Shown here piece after piece: positions 34,745 through 47,514 of a stretch of DNA of 64,000 nucleotides (the stretch's first letter is position 1; each line of letters begins with the position of its first letter). The DNA lies in the NCBI GenBank assembly GCA_038373865.1, contig JAXGGA010001127.1, positions 104,147 through 168,146 of the forward strand, read 5' to 3'. Made by a program: the position numbers and the translations under genes. The notes beneath the pieces were generated by a model. It was not told where the DNA came from. It did not search any database and saw nothing but the letters and a program-made list of their open reading frames with translations. Source of the stretch: Uloborus plumipes (Eukaryota > Arthropoda > Arachnida > Araneae > Uloboridae).

Positions 34745-35041
34745 ACTGTCCGTCCGTGAAAACCGCGCCTGGCACTCGCGAACACATCCACTTAAAAAAG
34801 GGTGGATGGGTTGTGGGTGATAACTTTCCGAAGTTTGCAATTCAAAACCTGCATTGGCTATATCCTTTAGACATAATCAAATAAACTATGCATTTGAAGT
34901 TAGCATCGTTCCACGTTGTTTCATACGGCTCAAAATGCGATGAATCATTCTTCCCCTTATTGTTATCTTACCTAAAACCCCTATTTAGCTAAAATCAGAG
35001 AAGACCTGACGCATGCGTAAATGCGCGGAAGGTTTTACCAA
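34745..35041. repeat. Dispersed repeat, inverted relative of 63707-64000
   Basis: The reverse complement of this stretch aligns to the end of the window. Shared blocks are ACTGTCCGYCCRTGAAAACC, GGGTTGTGGGTGATAAC (variant at the other copy), TTTCCGAAGTTT and GACGCATGCGTAAATGCGCG. Neither copy has a supported gene. Boundaries on the outer side are unknown because the other copy runs off the window. Confidence 0.7.
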
Positions 35042-35511
35042 AGAAGATCAGACAGTATTCGTCAGGGACAAATGTTGGAAAGAAAAACAGCAACAACTCA
35101 AAGAAGCACTCGTTCTTTATTTGAATATTTCCACGTAATCTGTGGCATCAACGCCGAAAAAATAACCTCATTTTTTTCTTTTCCCACCCTGCTACAGCAC
35201 AAATCATCGCTAATTAATTGTGACAGAGACAGAGTGTGGACTTCGCGCAGTTAAAAATAGTTCCCATTGGCGGAGAGTTTTATTAGTAACCAGAGAAGGA
35301 GCTCTCCGCCCACCGGTGGTTGCGCGGGGGGACAGATGGTTTGTGTTACGTCACTTGCTTTTGCAACACGTGCGCGCTCTCCCACGATGAGAGCCCAGTC
35401 GAATCATTTCCAGATGCTCCAGAGGAGGGATGCTGAGATTCGGAGCGGGTTGGATGGGTTGGAGAAGTTGAGAGTCTTTCCCCAACCCGAAGGAAAGTTG
35501 AGAGGCGCAAC

Positions 35512-36257
35512 CAGTGGCGTACTCAGGGGGTGGGCTGATAGGGCTGCAGCCCCCTCCGAAATTTTTCAATTAAATCTTAAAAATGTAGGCTGCAATTGTT
35601 TATTTTTATTTATTTATTCATTTATTTTAGCCTTCTTGTTAAAATAAAGACATGAGAGCTTTTTTCTTTTTGAAAAGAAAATTAAAGTATGGTGCAAAAT
35701 GAAAAGAAAGGGGAAAAAAATGAAGAAATTCTTTTCTTTTCTTATCTCTCCATTTTACTGTATGTGAGGTGTACGGTTATTTTATAATTCAATTTTGTTG
35801 ACATTTATTCCAAATATGTTTCAGAAACACCGATTAATGATTTTTTATCATCTAATTCTGTTAAATAAATTTCAAGAAATGTGTAATTGAAACCCAGTAT
35901 TAGAAACATAGTACAAAAAAGTAGCAAAATTAATGTTATTAAAGCTCAAATTCGCAAAAATATTGCATGCACTTGTTTAAGAAACACCTTCTTCAACAAA
36001 GAAAATTTTTCAAATTTCAATTTTATCATTTTCTATTTTCATCAAAACGCTTTACTTCTCAACAATAATTATAATGATAAAATATTTTTTATTTTTGATG
36101 TATTTTTGTCATATGAAATTAGCATTGATATCAGAAATTCGAAACATTTACTTTTCTTAGCTACATTTTATGAGGTGCCCCGCCCCTCCTCTCAAAGAAT
36201 CTCGGCTCAGCCCCCCCCCCCCCCCCCACCGAAATGATTTGTCTGCGTACGCCGCTG
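35512..36257. mobile_element. CAGTGGCGTA-family hAT-type MITE with C run
   Basis: Left CAGTGGCGTACTCAG and right (complement) CAGCGGCGTACGCAG are inverted repeats. Flanking 8-mers GGCGCAAC (35504-35511) and GGCGCAGC (36258-36265) match in 7 of 8 positions, an hAT-like TSD. Near the right end is a C run of about 18 bases (36209-36226). The relatives at 43676 and 60315 also have G or C runs. Confidence 0.75.
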
Positions 36258-36319
36258 GGCGCAGCCGAACTCGTTTCATTGGAAATCGTTACTGGCTGTC
36301 CAATAAATATCATTTATTA

Positions 36320-36716
36320 GGGGGGTGCCCATCCCCCCAAGCTCAACAGAACAAATCCCCCTCAAAAAAATTTCCTAACCCTCATGTGATTTTTAGTTTT
36401 ACCCATCGTTATTTATATATATATATATTTTTAAATATTATTCATTTATTTTTTTGAATTATAACTATTTTTTTTATTATCAATTTCTTTTAAAGTACTA
36501 ATTATGCGCAGAATAAAATCCCTTTTTTCCCTTCCAGGCATTCCAAGCACACACATACAAATAAATTAAAAATAATAATAAAAATAATTTAAACTAAAAA
36601 AATTAATTAATGAATTATTTAAATAAATAAATGAATTAGTTCCCCCCCCCCCCAAAAAAAAACATTTTGAGATCGCAACTTGCGACATAATCCCCCCCCC
36701 CCCCGTGGGCACCCCT
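36320..36716. mobile_element. MITE with GGGTGCCCA tips and C runs
   Basis: Left GGGGGGTGCCCATCC and right CCGTGGGCACCCCTG are inverted. Inside there are two C runs (36642-36652, 36691-36704) and an AT-rich core. No clear TSD was found. Confidence 0.5.
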
Positions 36717-38248
36717 GTCGTCACGCGAGATTTTTCAAAATGTTGGGGATTTTAAAGTAATGTGTCGTTCCTTTCCAAACAAATAAAGTTCAGCGAGTTT
36801 TTATTTTTAATCACTGGTACTGTTACCTTCGCAATCAACAACATTTTACCATCTAGTATACAAATTTTCAATCCCGGGTCAATAAAAAAAAACAATTGGT
36901 TTTGAAGGAAAATATCTGAAAGTGGCATTTTGAATATGAATTATCTTTTTGCGTTTTTGTCACATAGTGATCAAAATAGAGAAAATCAGAGGATGAAAAA
37001 TGTCAGGAGAGGGAGAGTAGATTCCTGCGATTGTCGACAGAACAGAGTGATTCTAAAACATGCTTATTCAAGACTATACTGCCCAAGTTGAACTCTGTGC
37101 AGGCTGGGGATATTATAAGTTGCCGTGAGCGGCCTCATCTACAATTCTCGAGTGACATTGCACCACCTGATTTCCTTTTATTCTAATAGCTATTTGATAC
37201 AGACTTGCAAAGTTGCCTGATGTCCAAAACGCTTTCTCCAGACTTTGCTCTAAGTTCAGTTGATTTTTTTTATTGAAGATTGCTTCGAAAATTTTAGACA
37301 CTAGATGGCAAGAAGTTACTGGTAACATAGGTATATCATTGATTAAGAAAAAAGGTTAAAACCTTTTGTCAGGGAAAAAAAAAGCGACGTTTTTTTTCAG
37401 TTTAGGGGAACTCCATGAAAGAAAAGGTGATGTGAAACCAATTTACCTTACGTTCTCCTACTTGCATTATTTTATAGTGGTAGGGGGGGGAGGGATTTTT
37501 GAGGACTGTATTGAAAAATGTCATTTGATTTATAATCAAATGAATTTGTTTACTAATAAATACATAGATGGATATATTGACGAAAAATTAAACAATAAAA
37601 ATAGGCGTCATTAGAAAGTGGAATCTGTTGCACATGTTTCAAGTTCGACAATGAATTTGCGGTCTCCCGCAACTTTTATCATGAAGACTCAGGGTTACCT
37701 ATTGAGTATACAGGATTTTTTTTTTTTTTTTTTAACTAAAGCATTGCAGCAAAAAGTAATGCACATGATGACTTGATCGAAAAGGAAACAAAAATCCAAA
37801 TCGGACCGCGAAGAGCGGCTATGTAATTACGAATCATCTAAGAGAACGTAATTAACAAAGAAAAACCAAAAATTAACCGAGAAAGTGTTGACCTACAGCA
37901 TTACGTCAATGACCATCTTGTAATCTTTCCTCTCAACTGGCGCAACCTTTCGCTTTCAATGACTCGAACATTCAAGCACAAAGACTTTCGGAGAGTCGAC
38001 CGCTAGGTAACTGTGTCACATGCAGAAAGTTAGAAAGGTCAACTGATGAAACTTGTCGAAAGTTCAAGGAAGCAAAACGTCAATGAAAACGAAACGTTAC
38101 GTGTTGCTGGCGTTGTGATAGACATTCATGTTTTAGAGCGTCCAGGGGAGCAATCATGGGCGGTCTTTTTTTCTTAGGTGGTGTACATTACAGGTGGGGG
38201 GGGGGGGGGAATTAGTGCCGTTGTGCTTCAGAGCACCATTTCAGTACA
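36717..38248. other. No gene seen
   Basis: T run at 37711-37731 and G run at 38197-38209. Frames of 71-82 residues (37113-37328 minus, 37366-37614 plus) show no domain and are not called. Confidence 0.4.
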
Positions 38249-38542
38249 CTGTTAAAACTACAGATTGCGTGTGGCACCTTTAAGGATAAAAGTTGTAGCA
38301 CCAGCGGTACCCCTTGAAGACCAAGGGGTACCCCACTTGACTTCCTATGTCACCCTTGAAGGTGATATGAGGTTCCCTATGGCAAACTTTAGGGTGCCAT
38401 GGGTTACCCATTGGGTGCCGCTTGACTCCACATGGCATCTTCAAGGTGCCATAGAGACTCAAGTGGCACTCTTCAGGGGGTGCCGCTGGTGCTACAACTT
38501 TTCACCCTTAAAGGTGCCACATGCATCCTGTAGTTTCAACAG
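38249..38542. repeat. Palindromic GGCACC foldback MITE
   Basis: Tips CTGTTAAAACTACAG and CTGTAGTTTCAACAG are inverted. The arms continue inward (GTGGCACCTTTAAGG, AGTTGTAGCACCAGCGG and their complements) until they nearly meet in the middle. GGCACC/GGTGCC hexamers recur throughout, about every 20-40 bp. The mirrored open frames on both strands (each ending RWCYNF) are produced by the symmetry. A diverged fragment lies at 42448-42606. Confidence 0.75.
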
Positions 38543-40889
38543 CTGCTTTTCTGAATAAGTAAATTTCGCTTTCATATAAAACCTGTCAGGACTCAGCATT
38601 CAGTTATTTTGCCTCTGCGGTACTGGAGAATTTGCAAGCTTACCCTTGGTGCGTGAAGGAAAAACTTATACTTAGTTCTCTTCTGCTTGTCGTTTCAACA
38701 GTAAGCTCTATTTTTTTTTGTTTTGAAAAAGGAGTTCCTTGTAACAAAAAACACGTATCCATAAATCTAATCTCTATTGGTGCAGATTTGACGTTGTTAT
38801 TTGTTTGAAACGTATTGTACAAAAATAAGAACTAGAGATTTTGAATCGTTTTTCCGATAGTTTTGTCGTGAATTTCAAAGGATTTACTTGTTTTCCATTC
38901 CTTTTTCTACCTACAACGGAAAGGGAATTTCAAAGTGAACTCTAATTTTTGGAAACAAAAAATGGAATTATCTGTAGAGACTACCTTGTGGGGTAGGATT
39001 TTTATTGTTACTTTCGTGAAACGTTTAAAGAAGCAAACTTCAACATTGCCTAAGATTATGCATTATACTTTTTACTTTTTTTTTGTAAACGTAATTGAAT
39101 CTCCGATACTAAAAAATATTGCAGTGTGACGGAGCGTAGCTCTGAATACTATGGCTTAGGTTCTACCAAAAACAGGGAGAGAGTCCCACAGTTTTCAGAA
39201 TTTCTTTTTATACATTTGTATTTTGTTGAATATGTAAAAATTCACCTAACATTGAAACAAAGTACAGAGCTGAGCTCCTTTAAGCTCCCATGAAAAATAA
39301 GCTGTGGCTACACCAATTCTCGGATACACTCACTTGTACTTTGCAGCTGAAATTTCTTCATTGCCGACTTTATATACATAATTATTTGAAGAATTCCAAG
39401 ATCTTGTGTAGTGAAAATATTAACAGTAATGTTGATTAAGAGAATCGTTTATCATATTTCAATGTTGAGGGATTTTTTTCCATCACCATGCAGTGAATCA
39501 TCTGACATTTTTCACTGAAGGAGAAAGGTTCTGCTTAATATTTAAATTTTTTAAGTGATTGGTAACAGTCAACAATTAAAAACTTAACAACAATTGCAAA
39601 CTATTGCGTATTCCTCTTTCGGAACAAAGGATTCTTTCATCAATAAGCTCATGTCTTTTATATTGAATTACTATAAAATCGAAATATGTGTGGTTATAAT
39701 CTTGATTTGGAAAAATGGTTACTTTTAACCCCGAATTGCGTATACTTTTCTGTTTTGAGAAAATGATTCCCTATAACCCAAAACAAATGAAAACGTCCAT
39801 AAACTCACCTGTCCTCCGTTGAAAGAGGAATTACTGAGTGTTTCAGTAACTCGTACTTTTTGCGTTTTATTGATAGGGATTTCGTCAATTTATTTTCAAA
39901 TCTAAGATTGTTTCATTTCTTTTGGTAGTTTCTTCAATCCGAAAGTTCTATAACTAATCTTATTCAAGGGGTGAGGAGAGCAAAATTTACCACCTCCGCA
40001 GTTTTATGTACTCATTCTTATATCGGGGTGAAAATGCTCCCCCTTCCCGGAAAAATTTGAAAAAAAACAGTTGCTTCCCTCACTGCGCAATTTCGTATCC
40101 TAAAGCAAATAGAAAATTAAGAATACTACGTTGTCCTTTTTTCTTCCACAATCTTCAAATGACAATTTCATTCATTTTTTGAGGAATATACTCTAATACT
40201 AGTTCATTCAGAAAACGGACAACGAGGCTTCTCTCAGATTAAGCTTTTCTGTAAGTCGAGGTTCTGTAAATTGCTTCCGAAAGCATTGTCTTCGAAGAAC
40301 CCTGAATAGGGCCCCAGCAATTTTTTCGGCCTGCCTTTTTTTCCCCAGTGCTTTGGCTAGAGGCCCTTTATAAGGTATGAATCAAGTATTTGAGCATTTC
40401 GAAATGTTGGTAAATCATCTTCTTTTGGCAAAGAGACCATTACCAGACGTACTCCCCTAGTTTAATACGGGATGTCGTCGTGATGTACTTCTCCGCTTGG
40501 ATGTGGTTGATGATGGTTTTAAGGTTTGTTGAACAGTACTTAATTGGTGATCTTCGCCGTGTGAGGGTCACTCACCTGCGGATATTGCACTTTTCGCATT
40601 TATATGTTAAGTGGTGCGTGTCTTTGAGTGAAAGTGTTGCACAAATATCTTTTTATCGTCGGGGCTTGGTAAAGGTCAAAGTAACTTAGAGTTCAAGGAT
40701 CGAAATTGTTCAGCTTGGAAGGAAGCGTTGCTGAAAGAGCTTGGGAAAAGTACATGAGACTAAATTAAGGCTCCGAAGATCTGGCTTATGATTTTATGAC
40801 AAGTATCTGTAGGCTTATTAGGGGCAGTTACGGGGATTTAGGTATCTTGATTTCAGCAGATTTTACGAAAATTAAAAATGCATATTGAC
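38543..40889. other. No gene seen
   Basis: AT-rich. AATATGTAAAAATTCAC at about 39229-39245 recurs at 17105-17120, each followed by GAGCTGAGCT, suggesting a diverged shared repeat. Nothing else recognised. Confidence 0.4.
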
Positions 40890-41069
40890 CAGGCCCGTCG
40901 TTTCAAGTTTTTCCAGGGGGGAGGGAGCAAAGGGTGCAAACACAATGCGATTTCATCGGAAAACAACAAAAAACACGCCCACTTATATATGTTAATACAT
41001 TGATTTCCCACAGTCAGGAAGGGGGTTGGGATTGACCCTCCCCCCTGACCTCCCTAAATGACGGGCCTG
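40890..41069. mobile_element. hAT-type MITE, CAGGCCCGTC tips
   Basis: Left CAGGCCCGTCGTTT and right AAATGACGGGCCTG are inverted with one mismatch. The 8-bp TSD ATATTGAC is exact (40882-40889, 41070-41077). At 180 bp, it is non-coding. A second copy is at 44346-44487. Confidence 0.85.
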
Positions 41070-41077
41070 ATATTGAC

Positions 41078-41870
41078 ATGGATAAAAATGGTGTCTGTAT
41101 GCGTACACACTCCTTTCTCTCCTCTTTCAAACAAACGCGCAGAAAATTGTAAAAATATCGACACTGTGGGGACAAAAGCTACGTACAAATAGCGCATAGG
41201 ATCTTCTTTTTCCCAGCGAAGTGCACAGGGCCGATGAGAGGCCGCGTCAGGCTAGTCGGAAACTAGGGGCCCAGCACTGATTCTAAGTAGTATGATTTTT
41301 TATAAGTTTGTGGGGGACAGGGGCACTGGAAACCAAACTGATAAGGGATCCGTCGTGGCTCTGGGAGACCCTGGAAGAGCAGCCATTTGACGTGGAATGG
41401 AAGCAATTAGCTCTTGGAAGTCGCATAAAAGAATCCCTGCTGCCTCTATGCACGTCGATAGAAGGGCTTGGAGGATGAAGGGGCTATGTCACATTTTGAA
41501 AAATGAACACTCTGGACAATGGTAAGCATTGATACAAGTAAGCAAATAAAATTTGGTACATCAAAAAGTAGATGTCATTAGACCGATTTCATGCGCACAC
41601 TAACGATAAAACCAGAAAACAAAAAAGCTGCAACAACTAAAACAATAAAACTTTGAACTTCAATTACTCGCAATTTCTGTTTTGTCCTATAACCCCTTCA
41701 TCTCTCAAGCTCTTCAATTACGAAAGTATGCCGGTGAAGGATATTGTGTACGGATTTCTCAATTAAGTCCTATAAATATCAGATGGTTTTTGTGTCATTA
41801 GATGTAGGTGACCAAATCATTCATTGAAATTGTCCAAAATGTTCTTCAAACCTATGGCCGACTGATGTTA
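41078..41870. other. No gene seen
   Basis: Contains a GC-rich segment at 41220-41280 beginning CAGGGCCGATGAGAGGC, which resembles an hAT tip. No matching end was found. Confidence 0.35.
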
Positions 41871-41874
41871 TGTA

Positions 41875-42426
41875 TTAGGTTGGTGCGTATGAAATATCGG
41901 ATTCTTAAGTGATTGTATAAAACTGCATATCTTTCTTCAAAAGCTGTTTATTCAATCAAAGTATGCTCCATTCACTTCAATACACTTCTCCCAACGAGAT
42001 TTTAAAGCGTAGATGCCTGTCTTAAAAAAATTTTGGTCTTTAGAATTAATAAACTCTGATATCGAGTTTTTTAGACTGTCTTCATTTTCATAGTGTTTGC
42101 CCCTTAAAACAGCTCTAAATGCTTGAAAAAATGAAAAATCGGTCGGCGAGAGATCCGGTGAATATGGTGGATGCTGCAAAACTTCATATTCCAGTTCGTT
42201 CAGTTTCGCAATTGTTTTGTGTGTCGGCAGAATTCATATCGGCAATAAACTCAAAGAAATAACAAAAGGGAAGACCTTCGAGAAAACCTATTTTGCTGAA
42301 ATGAGTCTCTGGCAATGGACAATACGACTATGAATGAGGTTATGCCAAAGACAAAAGTATAACGAAAACAGGGAGACAAACGTCCGCATGTAAAGAGAAT
42401 CCGACATTTCATACGCACCAGCCTAA
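41875..42426 (-). mobile_element. Internally deleted mariner
   Basis: Left TTAGGTTGGTGCGTATG and right (complement) TTAGGCTGGTGCGTATG are TIRs of about 30 bp, with TA flanking (41873-41874, 42427-42428). The element is 552 bp, less than half of a full mariner (about 1.3 kb). Only the transposase C-terminus remains, on the minus strand. Confidence 0.9.
41952..42225 (-). pseudogene. Mariner transposase, C-terminal fragment
   Basis: The minus-strand frame reads KTIAKLNELEYEVLQ, then HPPYSPDLSPTDFSFFQAF, and ends KSRWEKCIEVNGAYFD. HPPYSPDL is the mariner signature containing the third catalytic Asp of the DD34D triad. The HTH DNA-binding domain and the first two Asp residues are gone. An in-frame TGA lies just upstream of the conserved part (near 42230), at the likely deletion joint. 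The copy cannot make active transposase but its TIRs could be used in trans. Confidence 0.88.
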
Positions 42427-42447
42427 TACTGCAATCAGGGATCATGT

Positions 42448-42606
42448 TGCATATGGCACCTTTAAGGGGTAAAAGGCTTGTTTCACCAGTAGCTCCGCCA
42501 TGAGGGAGTAGAATGGCAACTTTGACTTGAGTACAAATATGGCACCATTAATCCGTGAAAAGGTGGCACCCATGACAGAATATTAGCACCCTTACTTCAA
42601 GGTGCC
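42448..42606. repeat. Diverged fragment of the GGCACC foldback family
   Basis: GGCACCTTTAAGGGGTAAAA, CACCAGTAGC, several GGCACC blocks and CAAGGTGCC match 38264-38540 in order, with many changes. The tips are not preserved. Confidence 0.55.
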
Positions 42607-42609
42607 TAG

Positions 42610-43667
42610 TGCAGCGGCCCCAAACTTTTTTAGCCCGTATTTCTCCTTTACTTTAAGGAAACTCCCATTATTGTTTATAACTAGAGGACAAAATAATAAC
42701 TATCAAGGAGTCAAACAGTGGTGCCCCAATAGAAGTTCATGAGAAGCCTCTGTGACCACCTAAAAAATTTCCTTACTTGGTAAATTTTGTGAGATGATTC
42801 TAGAGATCTGGAGTAAGCAATGCATAATTGCAACTTTTAAATAGTAAAATAATGCTATTCTCATATTTTGTCTTTTTGTAAAATTAAAAGTTTTGATCAG
42901 AAAATTCAAAATTTTTTCCTCCCCAAATGAATCTTTTGTTTTTATTTATTATTATTTTTTTAACTCGAACTATAAACAACAAATGAAAAAAATAAGAAAT
43001 TTAGTCCTCAAAAGTATTTTTCTTGTGGTCATTGTCGACCTATTTCCAACCCTTAAACCAGGCTTGTTTGAATCCGGGGACAAACTACCGTCATAAATAC
43101 GAAGCCTCTTTCTTCTTGCTCAGAAATTTCCTGTCTTGGCGAGAAGATTTGTAGCTTTTGCACCGGTCGTAAAATTCAACCCTTTCTGATTTTTGTCCGG
43201 AAATCCAATGCATTTTATTTCATAATAGTTATTTTGAAGACAGTAAAACTCATAATATCAAGAAGGGGAAGTATTTATGAATGAGTAGATATGTGGTAAT
43301 AGGTCATTTCTTTGTTCGCGAGAATTTAATACATTGATATCATTACATAAGCCTCTACGTAAGCATTGACGAATATATTTTGCACCTCAAAAGTTAAGCA
43401 AAATACAATTTTTAAAACGTTTTTGCGATACGTTTTAAATGAATCTCATATTAATATTTACCCTTATGTGTATATTTAATGTAAAATTTTGGCTTTTAAA
43501 GCAGTATAGGAGAAAGTAGGGGAATGACAATCAGGAACAATCCCACTCACTCAAAAATCTTTAAATATAACGGCATTGAAACTATGCGATCAGTGCCCCC
43601 ATATAGTAATCATCTCTGTAAGTGTCCAATAAGAATATAGTCATTGCTAGAAGGAAATCGTTTTTGT
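42610..43667. other. No gene seen
   Basis: AT-rich non-coding sequence without recognised features. Confidence 0.4.
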
Positions 43668-43675
43668 ATTCTCAT

Positions 43676-43824
43676 CAGTGGCGTACATAGCGCTCCCGCG
43701 GTGCGGGGGGCGCACGAGGTTTGAGGGCGCACAATCCAGAAAAATAGCACCATGAATTGTGTAGGATTTTTTTTTAAGTTTAATGGGGGGGGGGGGGAGA
43801 CATTTAAGCCGATGTACGCTACTG
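43676..43824. mobile_element. CAGTGGCGTA-family MITE, short copy with G run
   Basis: Left CAGTGGCGTACAT and right (complement) CAGTAGCGTACAT are inverted. Flanks ATTCTCAT and ATTCTTTC agree in six of eight positions. A G run of about 14 bases lies at 43786-43798. Only 149 bp. Confidence 0.65.
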
Positions 43825-44345
43825 ATTCTTTCGTTGATTTGCAGTTGTTTTATTACAAAATTCTACAACTTCTTGAAACAAAGTGTAGTCTCTTACTTCC
43901 AAATGTTAATTTATTACTGCTTTTAATAATGTATATCTCGCTGCAACTTTATGTACTTTTGTAGAGTGTTTTGTTACGCCAACGATCAAATTCTGAAATC
44001 CTACATAATAATAAGGGTAATGCCGCTCACGTGAACTGGTGAGTAAGTGCATGTAGAAAAGTTTTTGAGGATTATCTGAAATTCGCCAAAAAGTTTCTGA
44101 ATGATGCAGAAAACGATTTTCAAAACATTTGGAAATATTTTTTGAAATTGCAGAAAAAAGCTTTCGACCTAATCGAAAACGTTTTTAAAAATCACAGAAA
44201 TAGGATTCCGAAATACACGGAAACGTGTTCGGAAATTACAGAAAGCGGATTCCGAAATACTCAGAAACGTTTTTGAAATTTTCATGAACGACAGCTGATT
44301 TATATATTCAGAAACATTTCCGTATTTTCTTTTGTACAGTGTATA

Positions 44346-44487
44346 CAAGCCCGTCATTTCAAGTTTTTCCAGGGGAGGGGTCAAAGGGTGCAAAAACAAT
44401 GCAATTTCATCGGAAAACAACGCTGAACCACGCTGACCTATAAGCAGATACATTGTTTTCCCAAGTGAAGGCATGGGGGCTATTGAC
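44346..44487 (+). mobile_element. Second copy of the CAGGCCCGTC MITE, truncated
   Basis: CAAGCCCGTCATTTCAAG, TTTTTCCAGGGG, CAAAGGGTGCAAA and TTTCATCGGAAAACAAC follow 40890-41010 in order. The right TIR is missing, and a fragment of the TAAGGCTCGACC hAT family begins immediately after. Confidence 0.7.
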
Positions 44488-44735
44488 TTAGGCTCGACCG
44501 ATGGCATTTTTTGGCCGATGCCGATTGTTCAAAGTCAGCCGAAGGCCAATTTTTTTTCCTCTTAAAAAATCAAACAATTAGAAAAATTAATGTTTTTTAT
44601 AAGAGATTTGATGGGTCATATATTAATTTCATTCTACTTCTTTTTCAATCATTCAGATTTTGGCCTAAATTTCTATTTTACTACCAGAGAGTGAGACATA
44701 GTAAGTTGAGAAATCATTCGTTCGCGTTTTAAGCA
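44488..44735 (+). mobile_element. Truncated left end of the TAAGGCTCGACC hAT family
   Basis: TTAGGCTCGACCGATGGCAT and the following 230 bp (ATAAGAGATTTGATGGGTCAT, TTCATTCTACTTCTT, AGTAAGTTGAGAA) match 18127-18435 closely. The copy stops near 44735 without a right end. Confidence 0.75.
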
Positions 44736-44739
44736 TTTT

Positions 44740-47325
44740 CTAGGAACAAAAAAGTGTTCAGTATATTGTAGAAACCTATGCAAGCTATAGCAGGATGGGG
44801 ATACCTGTGCGAATTGGCGCAAAAGCGCCAAAACAGAATCTTGACGCTATCCTGCTCGAAAAGTATTATTTTCTACGAAATTGCGCTGCCATTGCACCAA
44901 ATGCGGAAAAACTACTGCCACAAAAGTTTTAACGAGCTGCAAATCAGCGATTGTCGAAAGTTCACTATTTAAGTGCACTTATCAAGAAAAAAAAAAATTC
45001 TTAGAGTTTCATCTTCGTATAATCAGCGGTCGAGAGTCAACTTGTATGGCAAAAATTTGGGAAAAAAAAAAAAAAAAAGAAAGAACAGTGCAAAAAGTTT
45101 CATACAGCACAAAATTGGCGATCGTGGAGTTTTGCAAATGGAAACCGTTCTTTTACTAATATTTCGGAAAATAAATAAATAAAATGTGCAAAAAATTTCA
45201 TCCAGTGTATAGTCCGCAATCGTCGAAAGTTCCCGGTTGAGGGCCGCTTCTTTTCTCTCATTTTACCTTCATTTTTGAGACCATTCAACAGTAGGACAAT
45301 TTAAGGAATGAATTATTAACGTAATAGAAATCAATATTTTATACATTAATCACGTGCTTATCTGGAAATTACTTTTTTCGCTTTTTTTTTTAACTTGACT
45401 TTTGGAAATTTGTCGAGAGATAGCGAAAAACCCTTTCTTTAATTTCAAAAAATAAATAAAATAAAATACAATAAAAACTGCAGTCCCCCCCCCCAGGACT
45501 TCAAATTTGAAAATTTTCCGAGGGAGGGCTACTTAACCCCTCCCAGAAAATAATCCTGGGTGCGCCACTGGCGAAGCCCCTCTCAATCAATATTAAAAAC
45601 AACTAGCCAGAAGATCAAAAATGGTCAGATGAGAATAAAAAGGAATTCGTAATTTCTCCTTGGTTTGATACAAAACACTTCAAATGTAAAATTTCATTTC
45701 ACTATTTACTTTTCGCACTCTTTCTCATCTGAAAGTGCGGATTGAAATCAAGAGATCATCTCGCCTCGACTTGTCGTGACTTTCCGAGTCGTGGGAATTG
45801 AGGAGGAAAACCGAAATACAATACTTTTTGTTTTCTATATATCCAGGATGTGCGGAGAGTGACTCATAAAAGGAACCGATTTAAATTAATTGCTTCCTAC
45901 TGAGACAGCTGGGCAAACATGGTCCGGTTAGAACGCAGTAAAAGCTGAACAGTTTGAACTCTATGGAGGGCATTAGATGGGGTACTAAATCGTTAAACAG
46001 TAGGAAAGTACCGCAATAAAACTGTATACATAAAGCATGGAATACTTTTACAGTTGTTATTGCTGTGTAAGTTGCATTAATTGCGAGTAAAATATTTATT
46101 AGTAATTGTCCGAGATAACTGTTGTGTTTGGAAGAAGTTGTTTTGTTCGTTGACCTTATGGCTTTTGATCAAATTGGCTGCAAATATCGTTTGGATGAGA
46201 AGCCGGACGAGAAATAATTGGCTATTTATCATTATGAAATAAAATTTAGCACTTCTTACTGTCTCTGAATCGATTAATATGATATTTTTCTACAGAAAAA
46301 GACAAAAATATATCAATAAGAGATAAAAACGGTCACGGGCATTTACCCCGTCTATTGTTATAGTTACTCAAAAGTCACTACATTACGAAAACGTATATTT
46401 TAAAGTGATTTATGGCTTTGTTTACTGTATATCGATTTTAAGAACGTTGCTGCTTTTTCTTGTGGTAGGTATTAATGTCTAAAGTCACCGGTAATGAATT
46501 TATGTCTTCATATCCTGCCACGCTAACAGTGGCTTACCGAGGGGTTGGCAGGAGTGGCTCTTGTCACGCATTCATTTCGACCGGTTCAAAAGAAAAATAA
46601 AAGTTTACCTTCTATATCCCAAATTAATTTATCGAATTTTGAAAATCAATAGGGTCTAAGGCCCCCTACGTCTTAGGGCCCCTAAGAAAACTTTCCGATT
46701 GCAGGTACCATCTGTCGGCCTCTCACCGAAGTACAAGGAGTGAGTGGTACTTAAAAGCTTGAGGCATGATTCCAGCCATATAGGATTCATAACACTAGAT
46801 TAATATAAGCGGAACTTCTGAGTCCCTGCGGGGCATAAAGGGTTAAAACAATATTGATTATTTTTAAAGTTATTATATTAACTGAAAAAAAAAGAAAGCA
46901 TAAGAGCTGGTAAGAATAACAGCTGGAGGAGGAAGGAAACAATCCTTAATCCTCAAAAAGAAAAAGAAAACCTTAAGATTAGTAAGGAATTGCAAGTATT
47001 ATTGGTTTTATTGAATTAATGTGAAATGATGGGGAGAGGCAGTGGCACCCCAAACTAGAACTGAACGGAAGGAAAATATCCAGTTTGCCAAATGAAATTG
47101 CAATTTTACCAAATGATAAAATGCGAGAAAACGCACATACCATGCGTAAATAACGTCTAGGAAACGATTAGGCATCATTTAAAACATTAAAAAAAAAAAA
47201 AAAATCCTCTCCCACATGGATAGCTTTAGAGGGGGGGGGGGCGCAATTCTTTAAGATTGCCTGAGGTGCTGGACTTCATTGGTACGCTGCTGCACATTAA
47301 TTTATTTTTCTGTTACACTAATTTA
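44740..47325. other. No gene seen; orphan element ends
   Basis: GTGCGCCACTG at 45563-45573 looks like a right end of the CAGTGGCG family, with GGGGGCC-type C run at 45485-45495. GGGGCATAAAGGGTTAA at 46839-46855 looks like a piggyBac-type right end. CAGTGGCTTACCGAGG at 46529 looks like a hAT left end. No partners were found. Short domainless frames near 44970-45290 overlap A runs. Confidence 0.4.
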
Positions 47326-47514
47326 AAAATAAACTAGCACCTTGTTTATCTGGACTAACTGGGACCAAAGGCAACCTAAGAAGATCGAAAATCCGGATAA
47401 TCTGGAGCAAACTAAGCAAATCTTTAAATAAGAAAACTCACCGTTCGTTATGACAAAAAACTATATTTTGTAACAAAATTATATGGAACTGTTTCAAAGG
47501 CATAAAAGAAAATA

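Noticed and set aside
35267..35647. 126-residue plus-strand frame in GC-richer DNA
   Set aside because: It runs across the left boundary of the CAGTGGCGTA MITE at 35512, so its second half is transposon sequence; no domain is visible.
38050..38075. CTGATGA...GAAA near 38045 as a third hammerhead
   Set aside because: The bases between CTGATGA and GAAA cannot form stem II and there is no matching stem I.
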